Part shown: piece after piece, positions 1 through 7,202 of the stretch
Layout: each line of letters starts with the position of its first letter
Numbering within the stretch: the stretch's first letter is position 1
From: Verrucomicrobia bacterium UBA2970
GTDB lineage: Bacteria; Verrucomicrobiota; Verrucomicrobiia; Limisphaerales; AAA164-E04
Length of the DNA: 18,558 nucleotides
Direction of reading: 5' to 3'
NCBI GenBank assembly: GCA_002348345.1
Contig: DEAY01000071.1
Coordinates: forward strand, 1 to 18,558
The notes under the pieces: generated by a model
What the model was told of the DNA's origin: nothing
The model's database searches: none
The model's input: the letters and a program-made list of their open reading frames with translations, nothing else
Made by a program: the position numbers and the translations under genes

Positions 1-784
1 CTGGTCGTTGGCCCTTTCCCCGAACGGGCGCTCACTCGCTTCGGTGACAGGCCAATATCAATCCGGCGGTTACCGCTACGAACCCGCCTCTGAAACGGAG
101 CCATCCCTCAAGATATTCGACGCCGATTCCGGAGTGGCCACCCATGAACTGAGTCACATCCCGCCGGTAACCGCCCTTGCCTTCTCGCCGGATTCCCGTC
201 ATATCGCCGCAGGAAATCTCATGGGTGAGATCAGAATCTACGATCTCAAATCGTCCCGCCAGGTAGCCCAATGGACCACGCCCGACTTTACCAGCTGGGG
301 GATCATCAAGAGCCACCACTATATCGGAGGCATCTTCGACTTGTTCTTCACCGCCGACGGGGAGGACCTCGTGGCCTGCGGCATGGGGCCGATGCGCGAT
401 CCGATGGCGGGGAACGGCGTCCAAACCTGGCAACGATTTCGATGGCGGACGGCTCAAACCGAGCCGATCGCGGCGATTGATCCCGACTCGACAGGAAAGG
501 GACTCATGGAGACCCTCGCCCTGGATTCCCCCCGGGATCGCTTCGTCATGGCGGGACGGCTTGCCCAAGGCCAATGGAACACGGGGATTTTCGATCTGCC
601 TTCGGGGCGCTTGCTCCACTCCATCGACACCAAGATGAGAACGACCAAGGCTCTTTTCACGAAGGATGGCAACCAACTGATCCTTTGCGGCGCCAAGAGC
701 CAGAAGGGACCGAAGGATGGCGTCTGGCCGGACTTTGGTCAGGTGCTTCGGTTCCGTCTTGACTCATCATCACCGGGCGCCTGA
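1..784 (+). CDS. WD40-repeat protein, C-terminal part (5' end outside window)
   Basis: The frame is open from the left edge; the first visible codons read W-S-L-A-L-S-P-N-G-R, a typical WD40 blade strand, so the gene starts upstream and the TTG at position 8 is not a real start. A second blade is clear in T-A-L-A-F-S-P-D-S-R-H-I-A-A-G followed by E-I-R-I-Y-D-L, and less regular blades follow up to the end (F-T-K-D-G-N-Q-L-I-L-C-G). About 260 residues are visible. WD40 propellers are protein-interaction scaffolds; no catalytic domain is visible in this part, and the N-terminal part (kinase, cytochrome or more blades) cannot be known from here. It ends in TGA and converges with the PDZ protein gene on the other strand, 86 bp away. 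Repeat class is certain, function is unknown. Confidence 0.85.
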   Translation, partial: WSLALSPNGRSLASVTGQYQSGGYRYEPASETEPSLKIFDADSGVATHELSHIPPVTALAFSPDSRHIAAGNLMGEIRIYDLKSSRQVAQWTTPDFTSWGIIKSHHYIGGIFDLFFTADGEDLVACGMGPMRDPMAGNGVQTWQRFRWRTAQTEPIAAIDPDSTGKGLMETLALDSPRDRFVMAGRLAQGQWNTGIFDLPSGRLLHSIDTKMRTTKALFTKDGNQLILCGAKSQKGPKDGVWPDFGQVLRFRLDSSSPGA

Positions 785-795
785 TCGGATCCGCC

Positions 796-838
796 CCGAG
801 GACCCTGCGCCGAAAAGGCAAGGCCTGGCAATCCTCGG
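796..838. terminator. Possible hairpin between convergent genes
   Basis: In the 86-bp gap between the convergent WD40 and PDZ genes there is a perfect 7-bp inverted repeat, CCGAGGA at 796-802 and TCCTCGG at 832-838. Inside it is a small GCC-GAAAA-GGC hairpin at 809-819. There is no T-tract on either side, so this is not a textbook intrinsic terminator. The position between two gene ends is the main argument for it. Confidence 0.2.
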
Positions 839-870
839 CTTCCCTCGCGCCAGCGGGTTCCGACCACCCT

Positions 871-1932
871 TCAATTGCGATCCCCGGCCGAAAGCGAAAG
901 CTGAGCCCCGTTGCGAATGCGCTGAATCATGCCTCGAACAGATCCCAGAACCCGCTCGGCTGGAAGGGCGTAGGTGGTGACTCGGTCCGCCCGGGCAATG
1001 TTGATTCCGACCACGTCACCCCGCAAATTGAGCAAAGGACTTCCCATGGCGTTCGGGGCCAGCGGGATGGCGTGCTGAATGACTTCCGGAAAGCCATTTC
1101 GTCGGTCCGAAGTCTTGCCACTCATCATCTGATTGCGGTTGAACTCGTCAAAGATCGAATAGAACCCCAGCACGACCTGCCGCGTCACCCTGACCCCGTC
1201 GCGAACGACATCCACTACGACCTCTTGGCCCGGATCATATTCCTGGATTCTTGCAATGAGTTCAGGACTGTTTCGAACGGCTTCCCCCCCCACACTCATC
1301 ACAAGATCGCCTGCCGCCAAACCCGCTTCATCCGCAGGAGAGTCCGGCACAACGGCGAGGATCTCCACCCCTCCTCCCGGACCTCCGCGCCCCGCCAGTC
1401 TCACTCCTAGGGCACCGCCCACCCGCTTTATCTCACGCCGTTTGGCACTGATCACACCAACCCATGACCGCTTCTCCTGACCGGGGGACACCACCCAATC
1501 CCCAATCTTGAGCGATTCGGACCGGCCCCAACGAACGGCCCTGAGGCGAGCGCCCGGCACAACCAAGAGAGCAAGATCAAGGAGCGGATCCGTCGCCAAG
1601 ACCTTCCCGGCCATCACCTGTCCTCCAGGGAGTCGAACCATCGGACGCTCCCCAATCTCAGTTTCCTTCGCAACGATATAGCCGAGCGGGGACACCACCG
1701 TTCCCATCGAGACCACCGCCGAGTCACTGACCACCTCAACGACCGCCGATCGAGTCTGCTGGGTCACCGGCTCAAAGAGCGCGAGCATCTGGTTACCGTT
1801 CGTACGCTCCCCGGGACGCAAGTAATCCACTGAATTGGCCACGTGCCCCATGGTAGCCAACGAGAGGGCCAGGATCACGGCCAAGGTCACCAGATAGTGC
1901 CACCGAACACTGAAATGAAAAAAAGTCCGCAT
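871..1932 (-). CDS. Membrane-anchored S1C-type pseudoprotease with PDZ inserted in the trypsin-like fold
   Basis: 353 residues. A single N-terminal membrane segment (about 13-32) places the rest outside the cytoplasm. Residues 60-165 resemble the first part of an HtrA/trypsin domain: the S-P-L-G-Y-I-V-A strand, D119 in D-P-L-L-D-L-A (the catalytic Asp position) and G-D-W-V-V. A PDZ domain follows (about 172-256, D-S-P-A-D-E-A-G-L-A-A-G-D). Residues 278-335 then return to the trypsin fold: G-F-P-E-V-I-Q-H, G-S-P-L-L-N-L-R-G-D-V-V-G-I-N, Y-A-L-P-A. The PDZ thus interrupts the protease domain rather than following it. By my alignment the catalytic His position is Thr91 and the catalytic Ser position is Met296 (P-N-A-M-G-S-P for P-G-N-S-G-G-P), so proteolysis is unlikely; a peptide-binding role is inferred. 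The ATG at 1932 has an AGGAAGG box upstream and lies 15 bp after the stop of the intact protease gene, suggesting one operon. Confidence 0.85.
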   Translation of the reverse strand: MRTFFHFSVRWHYLVTLAVILALSLATMGHVANSVDYLRPGERTNGNQMLALFEPVTQQTRSAVVEVVSDSAVVSMGTVVSPLGYIVAKETEIGERPMVRLPGGQVMAGKVLATDPLLDLALLVVPGARLRAVRWGRSESLKIGDWVVSPGQEKRSWVGVISAKRREIKRVGGALGVRLAGRGGPGGGVEILAVVPDSPADEAGLAAGDLVMSVGGEAVRNSPELIARIQEYDPGQEVVVDVVRDGVRVTRQVVLGFYSIFDEFNRNQMMSGKTSDRRNGFPEVIQHAIPLAPNAMGSPLLNLRGDVVGINIARADRVTTYALPAERVLGSVRGMIQRIRNGAQLSLSAGDRN

Positions 1933-1947
1933 CGGCCCAAACCCTTC

Positions 1948-2943
1948 CTAACGACGGAATTCTTCGGGGCGACGCCCCAATTTGACGAGTAATGTCTGTT
2001 GACGACTCCCCCGGATCAAATCAATCCGCACCTCAGTCCCCGGCGGATGTCGTGCGAGCGCCCAGCCCAATTCGTCGGGATCAAAAACCACGATCTCATC
2101 GACGGCCGTGATCACGTCCCCTTCAAGCAGTCCTGCAGCGAAAGCCGGCGTCTCTGGAAAGACAACTCGCACTCGGGCCCCCTGCAAGCTGAGCTCCGAC
2201 TGGACCCCCAGGAACCCCCCTTCATTATCGGAGCTTATTTGAACCGCCTCATTCGCCTGAAACAATTTCCAGTGTCGCCGGAACGCCGCGATCGGCGCGT
2301 GATAGTTATCATCGATTTCCTCGGAAACGCGGCTGTGTATTCCGATCACTTTTCCCGTCAGATCGAACAAAGGCCCGCCTGAATCTCCCCCAATGAGATG
2401 ACAGTCGGTTCTCATCACCAAGGCATGAGCCCCGATCACCCGTCCGACCCGCAGGACGGGCCCCCGATCCAGATCGAATCCGCTCGGATGCCCCAAAGCG
2501 AAACACCAATCCCCTGCCTTTGATCGAGGGGCAAGGGACATCTCCACAAACGGCCACTTCCCCTGATCGAGAATTTGAATCAATCCCGCATCGGCAAACT
2601 GATTGAGCCCCCGGGTTTCGGCGGTCACTCGACGTCCATCATGCAATCTGACGGTGACTCGACGCCCCGGACGCATCGAGACATGGGCCGCGGTCAAAAC
2701 CAGCCCGTCGGCCGATACAATCACCCCGCTCCCGCCATCGCCAATGCCCACCGTCGCCCGCTGACATGGAATCAAAACGGCTTGAATCCGCTGCTGGATT
2801 TCGACCAACTCACCGATGCTTGAAGGAGTCGTCGAAGCCACGAGCGGTGAGCCCAGGGCAACGATCATCACCGTTCCCCATCGGAGCCAACCGACCGCTC
2901 TGCGCCCTGCTTTCCTCACCTGAAGTCTCTTCCACACCACCAT
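1948..2943 (-). CDS. Secreted trypsin-like serine protease with PDZ domain (HtrA/DegP-like)
   Basis: 331 residues from the ATG at 2943. The frame stays open upstream to 3120, but that extension has no secretion signal and would overlap mutY. From 2943 the protein begins with basic residues and a hydrophobic stretch ending V-A-S, a plausible signal peptide. The trypsin domain has an intact triad: His87 (L-T-A-A-H-V), Asp118 (F-A-D-A-G-L) and Ser188 (G-G-D-S-G-G-P-L). A C-terminal PDZ domain (about 243-324) contains G-F-L-G-V and T-P-A-F-A-A-G-L-L-E-G-D. Such proteins act in the periplasm as quality-control or regulated proteases. It lies downstream of mutY and directly upstream of the degenerate PDZ protein, which could be a partner or regulator (inference). 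The exact start is uncertain because only a weak ribosome-binding sequence precedes 2943. Confidence 0.85.
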   Translation of the reverse strand: MVVWKRLQVRKAGRRAVGWLRWGTVMIVALGSPLVASTTPSSIGELVEIQQRIQAVLIPCQRATVGIGDGGSGVIVSADGLVLTAAHVSMRPGRRVTVRLHDGRRVTAETRGLNQFADAGLIQILDQGKWPFVEMSLAPRSKAGDWCFALGHPSGFDLDRGPVLRVGRVIGAHALVMRTDCHLIGGDSGGPLFDLTGKVIGIHSRVSEEIDDNYHAPIAAFRRHWKLFQANEAVQISSDNEGGFLGVQSELSLQGARVRVVFPETPAFAAGLLEGDVITAVDEIVVFDPDELGWALARHPPGTEVRIDLIRGSRQQTLLVKLGRRPEEFRR

Positions 2944-3104
2944 CAGTCCGTCAATGGTAGCAAACCCCTTACCAATCGTCGCCCGTTTTTCAGTAGGGAG
3001 GTCTCCGTCAAGCTGCTCATAATTAAGCCCCCTGATACCGGAGACCCCGGCAGCAGGAACGACACCAAGCCAGCCCCATAACCCCCTGAACACCACGGCC
3101 TGAT

Positions 3105-4208
3105 TTAGACGTCGATCCAAACACTTCGGTCCAGTTTCGGGACAAGTCGCCTTAAGATCTTCCGATCAACGGCGGTGAACGCCCGGTTTTCCAGCTCATC
3201 CAACCTGAGCCACTTTGAATTCTTCGGGCGAAAACAGCACGAACCCCGAAGCGATCCGCCAAGCACTTGAAGGGTGATCCGGTTGTGGGTAATCGAATGC
3301 TTCAGGGTTCCCAAGGATTGAAACTGATCCCAATCGAGTCCTTCCCTCGCCAGTCGATCCCTCCCTTCAGAGTCCTCTCGATCCGTTTCCCAATTGGGAA
3401 ACTCCCAAAGTCCGCCATTGACCCCTCCCTTATCTCGCTGGCTCACCAGGTAGCGCCCCCCTTTCACCAGAACCAACGCCACGAAGGAACGGACCACCAC
3501 CGCTCGCCTAGGACCCAAATTGGGGATGGCGACGACGGCCCCTTCCCGACGCGCCACACACGATCGACGCACGGGACAAAGCATGCAGTGCGGCGCGCGG
3601 GGAAGGCACACCATCGCCCCCAATTCCATCAATGATTGGTTGAGGTCCCCACAGGCCCGATCTTCCGCCGGCCGGGTCCGACCGGCAGCCCGCACCAATT
3701 CCTCGGCAACCGTCCAAAGCCCTTCGTTCACGCGTCGCTCCCGCACGCTCTCTCGAATCCCATCCAAGCGAGTGAGCACCCTGGTCACATTCCCATCGAC
3801 AATCGGCCGAGGCTGATTAAACGCGATACTCGCGATGGCACCAGCGGTATAGCGACCAATCCCAGGCAAGGAGAGCATTGCCTCATAGGATCGCGGAAAC
3901 CGACCCTTCCAATCGGCTTGGATCACCTTCGCGGCCCGATGGAGATTTCGCGCACGCGAGTAATATCCCAGGCCCTCCCAGTGTTTGAGTACCTCACTTT
4001 CAGAGGCAACAGCCAGAGAGGAAAGGTTTGGAAACCGCTCCATCCACCGGCTCCAGTATGGGATCACGGTCTTCACCTGCGTCTGCTGCAACATGATCTC
4101 CGAAATCCAGACGCCATAGGGACCCACCGCCCGCCGCCAGGGCAAGTCCCGGGCTTCGGCTCGATACCAACGGAGTAAATGCTTAACGATTGTCGCCGAG
4201 TTTGGCAT
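3105..4208 (-). CDS. mutY: A/G-specific adenine DNA glycosylase MutY
   Basis: 367 residues. MutY removes adenine mispaired with 8-oxoguanine, preventing G:C to T:A transversions. In order: D-L-P-W-R near the N-terminus; E-I-M-L-Q-Q-T-Q-V with the catalytic Glu37; a helix-hairpin-helix motif L-P-G-I-G-R-Y-T-A-G-A; V-D-G-N-V-T-R-V with the catalytic Asp138; and four cysteines (201, 208, 211, 217) spaced C-x6-C-x2-C-x5-C that bind a [4Fe-4S] cluster. The C-terminal third is the NUDIX-like domain that recognises 8-oxoguanine. With the ATG at 4208 the catalytic residues fall at the same numbers as in the E. coli protein, and AAGGGA lies four bases upstream. The longer TTG start at 4220 is therefore rejected. 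It is the first gene of the minus-strand cluster and diverges from rnhC across 30 bp. Confidence 0.97.
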   Translation of the reverse strand: MPNSATIVKHLLRWYRAEARDLPWRRAVGPYGVWISEIMLQQTQVKTVIPYWSRWMERFPNLSSLAVASESEVLKHWEGLGYYSRARNLHRAAKVIQADWKGRFPRSYEAMLSLPGIGRYTAGAIASIAFNQPRPIVDGNVTRVLTRLDGIRESVRERRVNEGLWTVAEELVRAAGRTRPAEDRACGDLNQSLMELGAMVCLPRAPHCMLCPVRRSCVARREGAVVAIPNLGPRRAVVVRSFVALVLVKGGRYLVSQRDKGGVNGGLWEFPNWETDREDSEGRDRLAREGLDWDQFQSLGTLKHSITHNRITLQVLGGSLRGSCCFRPKNSKWLRLDELENRAFTAVDRKILRRLVPKLDRSVWIDV

Positions 4209-4238
4209 CGTTCCCTTCAAACTAAAGGACTGCGTTTC

Positions 4239-5222
4239 ATGCCGCCCAAGGAAATCACAACCTACACCTGCAAGCTCACGCCCTCACAGGGAAAGCAACT
4301 CGAGCAATCCCTCCACGCAAAGGGTTACCGATTCAAGGAACTCGCGCACACGGAGTTTGCGGCAACTCAGGAAAAGATCAATGTCGCGTACTACACCAGC
4401 GGAAAACTGGTGGTGCAGGGCAAGGGAACTCAGGATTTCGTCCAGTTCATCCTCGAACCCGAAATCCTTGGCGAGGCCCGACTCGGATACGAGGACCTTC
4501 TTGATCCCGACCGGCTGCTTCCTAGGATTGGTGTCGACGAAAGCGGGAAAGGGGATTTCTTCGGCCCCCTCTGCATCGCGGGCGTCTACGTCAACGAGTC
4601 CATCGTCAAAGACTTCGAAAAGGAAGGCATCATGGATTCCAAGAGCATCTCCTCAGACCGTCGAATCGCCACCCTCGCCGAGGTGATCAAGAAGCATCCC
4701 CAGTGCGTTTCCACTGTCGTTCCGATCGGAAATGAAGCCTACAATCGACTCTATGCCACCATGCGATCCGTCAACAAACTCTTGGCCTGGGGACACGCCC
4801 GGGTGATCGAGAATCTCATGGGGCAGCGGCACCGGATGAATCCGGACCCTCAACTGGCGATCAGCGACCAGTTCGCGACCAGCAAATCGGTCACCGAACG
4901 GGCCATGATGTCGATGGGCAAGGAGATTGAGCTCCGCCAACGACACAAGGCGGAATCCGACGTCGCCGTCGCCGCGGCTTCCATTTTGGCCCGTCACACC
5001 TTCGTCGAGCGCCTGGGAAAACTGGAGAAGCAATATAATCTCCGACTCCCCAAAGGCGCTTCCCGGCAGGTCGACGAGGCGGCAAAGACCTTCCTCGGGA
5101 CTCATGGCGAGAGCGAATTCGGCCAGGTCAGCAAATTGCATTTCCGAACGGCCTACCGGGCCCTCGGAAAACCGGAACCACCTAGGAAACCGTTTTCAGG
5201 TCGCCCGCGTCGGGCACCTTAG
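4239..5222 (+). CDS. rnhC: Ribonuclease HIII
   Basis: 327 residues from the ATG at 4239, with AAAGGA at 4224-4229 as ribosome-binding site; the upstream ATG at 4179 lies inside mutY and is rejected. RNase HIII cleaves the RNA strand of RNA-DNA hybrids. The N-terminal 80 residues form the TBP-like substrate-binding domain typical of type HIII (Y-T-C-K-L-T near the start, then G-K-L-V-V-Q-G-K-G-T). The catalytic domain opens with G-V-D-E-S-G-K-G-D-F-F-G-P, giving the Asp100-Glu101 pair, followed by M-D-S-K, I-S-D-Q-F (Asp210) and A-E-S-D-V-A-V-A-A-A-S-I-L-A-R. The extended N-terminal domain separates it from RNase HII. The last 41 bp overlap tail to tail the 3' end of the RDD-protein gene on the other strand. 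Confidence 0.96.
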   Translation: MPPKEITTYTCKLTPSQGKQLEQSLHAKGYRFKELAHTEFAATQEKINVAYYTSGKLVVQGKGTQDFVQFILEPEILGEARLGYEDLLDPDRLLPRIGVDESGKGDFFGPLCIAGVYVNESIVKDFEKEGIMDSKSISSDRRIATLAEVIKKHPQCVSTVVPIGNEAYNRLYATMRSVNKLLAWGHARVIENLMGQRHRMNPDPQLAISDQFATSKSVTERAMMSMGKEIELRQRHKAESDVAVAAASILARHTFVERLGKLEKQYNLRLPKGASRQVDEAAKTFLGTHGESEFGQVSKLHFRTAYRALGKPEPPRKPFSGRPRRAP

Positions 5223-6756
5223 GCTCCGGACCGCGAGCGACGGACCGAAGCTTTTTGTCGCGGACCCCCTTTGGCATCCGGATCATGATCGTCCCCGCTA
5301 TGATGTCGTGCCAGGACTGACGTTCTCGACTCCAACTCGCCCAAAAAAATCCGATCAGGAAGGCAAGCGCCGAAAAGACGCTGCCCAAGAGCCGAATCCC
5401 GGCGGTTCCCCAGGTCAACGGTCTCCGGTCGCATGTCACGCACTGGATCCCGATAATGACTCCCCCGAGGGTCGTTCCCTTGAAAGCCCAAAAGACAAGG
5501 TGGTATATCAACCAAGCAAACCCCATCAAACGAGTCGATCCGGGCCCCGTATCCGAGACGAGAATGGAAAAAAAGAATCCAAACAAGATCAGATCCAAGC
5601 CCGTCGCCGCGATCCGCGGCCAAAACCCAACCCGATCGACGTCATCGGCGATCTCAACGGGATCAACACCTTCCTTCACCCAGTGCGCCGCTGCCACAGG
5701 ATTCCCACCCGATCCCAACTTCAAGGCCCCGCGCGCCCCTTCCCCCACAAACCCATTGGACTCATTCATCCGCGCTCCCATTCGTCGACGAAACGCCCGA
5801 AAAGCGGCCCACAACACCGCGCCGATTCCCCACGGGACCACCAATCCAATGGCCAAGAATCCCACGATGGGGATCATGTAGGCCATCAGGAAGCAAAGGC
5901 TCCCGATCGTAAAGCCCAAGGCCGGGATTTCCTGGCGCAAGCCACAATGGGCCACCACTCGCCGCCCGAGGGCCTCATAGACCGCAACCTTTCCCAGGAG
6001 CAAGGCAACGCTCCCCAAACAAACCAGAAAGGGAATCAGCAGAATCCCGAATCCACTGGCAACCAGCAACACCAGGAGAGGGCCGACTAGAATCATCACC
6101 AAAACCCCCACCACAGCCGAGGTCAATGGCTCTCGACGCAACGCATCCACCGAAACCTGCATCGGCCGGGGCAACAGGAGGAGAATCATGAGATTCACCA
6201 AATAAAGCCCGCCAACCAACCACCACGTCTCGGTGAGATTAGGGGCAAAGGGCCGGGCGAGAAGGACCGTGTTGGCGACGAGTGTTCCCAGTTTCCGGAA
6301 CCCCGGCAGAAGCCAGTCCAGGACAACCTCTGTCTGGTCGCCATGAAACCGCGCCTGGGAATCAAACTCAAAGGGTCCGCCGACCAGGAATGTCTCCCCA
6401 CCGATTTCTGCCCGCGGCCCAAAGATCGCCGAGCCTCCGATAACAAACACATCGCCCCCCACTCGACCATCGACAACGGCCGTTCCCCCCAACACCAGGA
6501 GGTTGCGCTCGATTTCCCCCTCGAGATGAATCGTGCCGGCGACCACCAGCGCATGACGCGCGAACTCATCCGATCCAAGCCGAACCTTGCGACCCCCGAT
6601 CGAAAAAAGATTCTCACGCTCCTGAAACTCGGACGATAATCCCCCTGGTCTCCCGATCTCACCCCCTTGCGCCCATGCCAAACCACCCGGGAGAAGGCAG
6701 GTTCCCAGACAAACCAACATCTGTCCGACTGCCTTTTGGACCTGTCTGAGGTTCAT
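5182..6756 (-). CDS. Membrane protein with bactofilin-like N-terminal repeats and C-terminal RDD domain
   Basis: 524 residues from the ATG at 6756. It starts with a signal peptide (M-N-L-R-Q-V-Q-K-A then a hydrophobic core ending A-W-A-Q). About residues 49-131 contain short beta-helix-like turns (L-L-V-L-G-G-T-A-V-V-D-G, V-F-V-I-G-G-S-A), like the polymer-forming bactofilin fold, here outside the membrane. Five or so hydrophobic helices follow, then a C-terminal RDD domain (G-F-W-P-R-I-A-A-T-G-L-D-L, T-L-G, S-W-H-D-I-I-A-G-T). RDD proteins have been linked to transport in some bacteria, but this one's function is unknown. The frame extends upstream to 6963, yet the ATG at 6756 overlaps the TGA of the small upstream gene as ATGA and directly precedes the signal peptide, which fixes the start. 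The 3' end overlaps rnhC by 41 bp. Confidence 0.85.
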   Translation of the reverse strand: MNLRQVQKAVGQMLVCLGTCLLPGGLAWAQGGEIGRPGGLSSEFQERENLFSIGGRKVRLGSDEFARHALVVAGTIHLEGEIERNLLVLGGTAVVDGRVGGDVFVIGGSAIFGPRAEIGGETFLVGGPFEFDSQARFHGDQTEVVLDWLLPGFRKLGTLVANTVLLARPFAPNLTETWWLVGGLYLVNLMILLLLPRPMQVSVDALRREPLTSAVVGVLVMILVGPLLVLLVASGFGILLIPFLVCLGSVALLLGKVAVYEALGRRVVAHCGLRQEIPALGFTIGSLCFLMAYMIPIVGFLAIGLVVPWGIGAVLWAAFRAFRRRMGARMNESNGFVGEGARGALKLGSGGNPVAAAHWVKEGVDPVEIADDVDRVGFWPRIAATGLDLILFGFFFSILVSDTGPGSTRLMGFAWLIYHLVFWAFKGTTLGGVIIGIQCVTCDRRPLTWGTAGIRLLGSVFSALAFLIGFFWASWSRERQSWHDIIAGTIMIRMPKGVRDKKLRSVARGPEPKVPDAGDLKTVS

Positions 6757-6998
6757 CCTCGCACTTTGCATTCTCTCATTGCGGCATTCAGCAACCAACA
6801 CCCCCATGCCACCATCGGTCCGCCCGACCAGATCATTCCTCCCACGACGGCAAGCCATGGCAACGGGACCCCAGTCACCCCCCCGTTTCCGATGGCCACC
6901 AAGGTTGCCACACCCTGGGTTGACGGATCCCGCTTCAAGGTTCCGATCAGACAATCGGAACACCGAAGAGCATCGATCGGCTTATCACGCAAGGTCAT
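6753..6998 (-). CDS. Small membrane protein with N-terminal Cys-x2-Cys motif
   Basis: 81 residues. I do not recognise a family. The start is well supported: GGAGGA lies five bases before the ATG at 6998; a longer TTG start at 7043 has no such support. Cys13 and Cys16 form a C-x2-C pair near the N-terminus. Residues 30-73 are largely hydrophobic and could form one or two membrane helices, and two more cysteines (67 and 77) lie near the C-terminus. The TGA overlaps the ATG of the bactofilin-like/RDD gene (ATGA), which indicates translational coupling and a shared role. The C-x2-C could bind a metal or be redox-active; neither is shown by the sequence. The gene diverges from mnmA across about 200 bp. 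Confidence 0.7.
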   Translation of the reverse strand: MTLRDKPIDALRCSDCLIGTLKRDPSTQGVATLVAIGNGGVTGVPLPWLAVVGGMIWSGGPMVAWGCWLLNAAMRECKVRG

Positions 6999-7202
6999 CA
7001 AGGTCCTCCAGGTTTCGACTCGGTCATTCTGATCCCAATCCAAACGGGTCTGGTTCGATGCTTCCTTTTCCCTCCTAGGCTTCCAGAATTATCCCCGGAT
7101 TACCAGCAATCTCACGCCTCCGGGTTCCATTTCCCCTTCCCCTCCCAGCTCTCGAGCCCCGGACTTTACAGCCGCCCTCATGGACTCTAGGTTCTCCCCC
7201 GA

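Noticed and set aside
2944..3120. N-terminal extension of the trypsin/PDZ protease up to 3120
   Set aside because: It overlaps mutY, has no signal peptide at its start, and would place the real signal sequence about 60 residues inside the protein.
4927..6090. A 387-codon plus-strand frame across the end of rnhC and opposite the RDD gene
   Set aside because: Composition is Pro/Arg/His/Asn-rich without domains; the other strand encodes clear membrane helices and an RDD domain.
6757..6963. Longer start of the bactofilin-like/RDD protein
   Set aside because: The extension is an out-of-frame reading of the 81-residue gene, whose start has a strong ribosome-binding site; the ATGA junction marks the true start.
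7165..7193. Promoter TTTACA-17-TAGGTT before mnmA
   Set aside because: The -10 box matches only three of six positions and the leader would be only a few bases long; not convincing enough to list.
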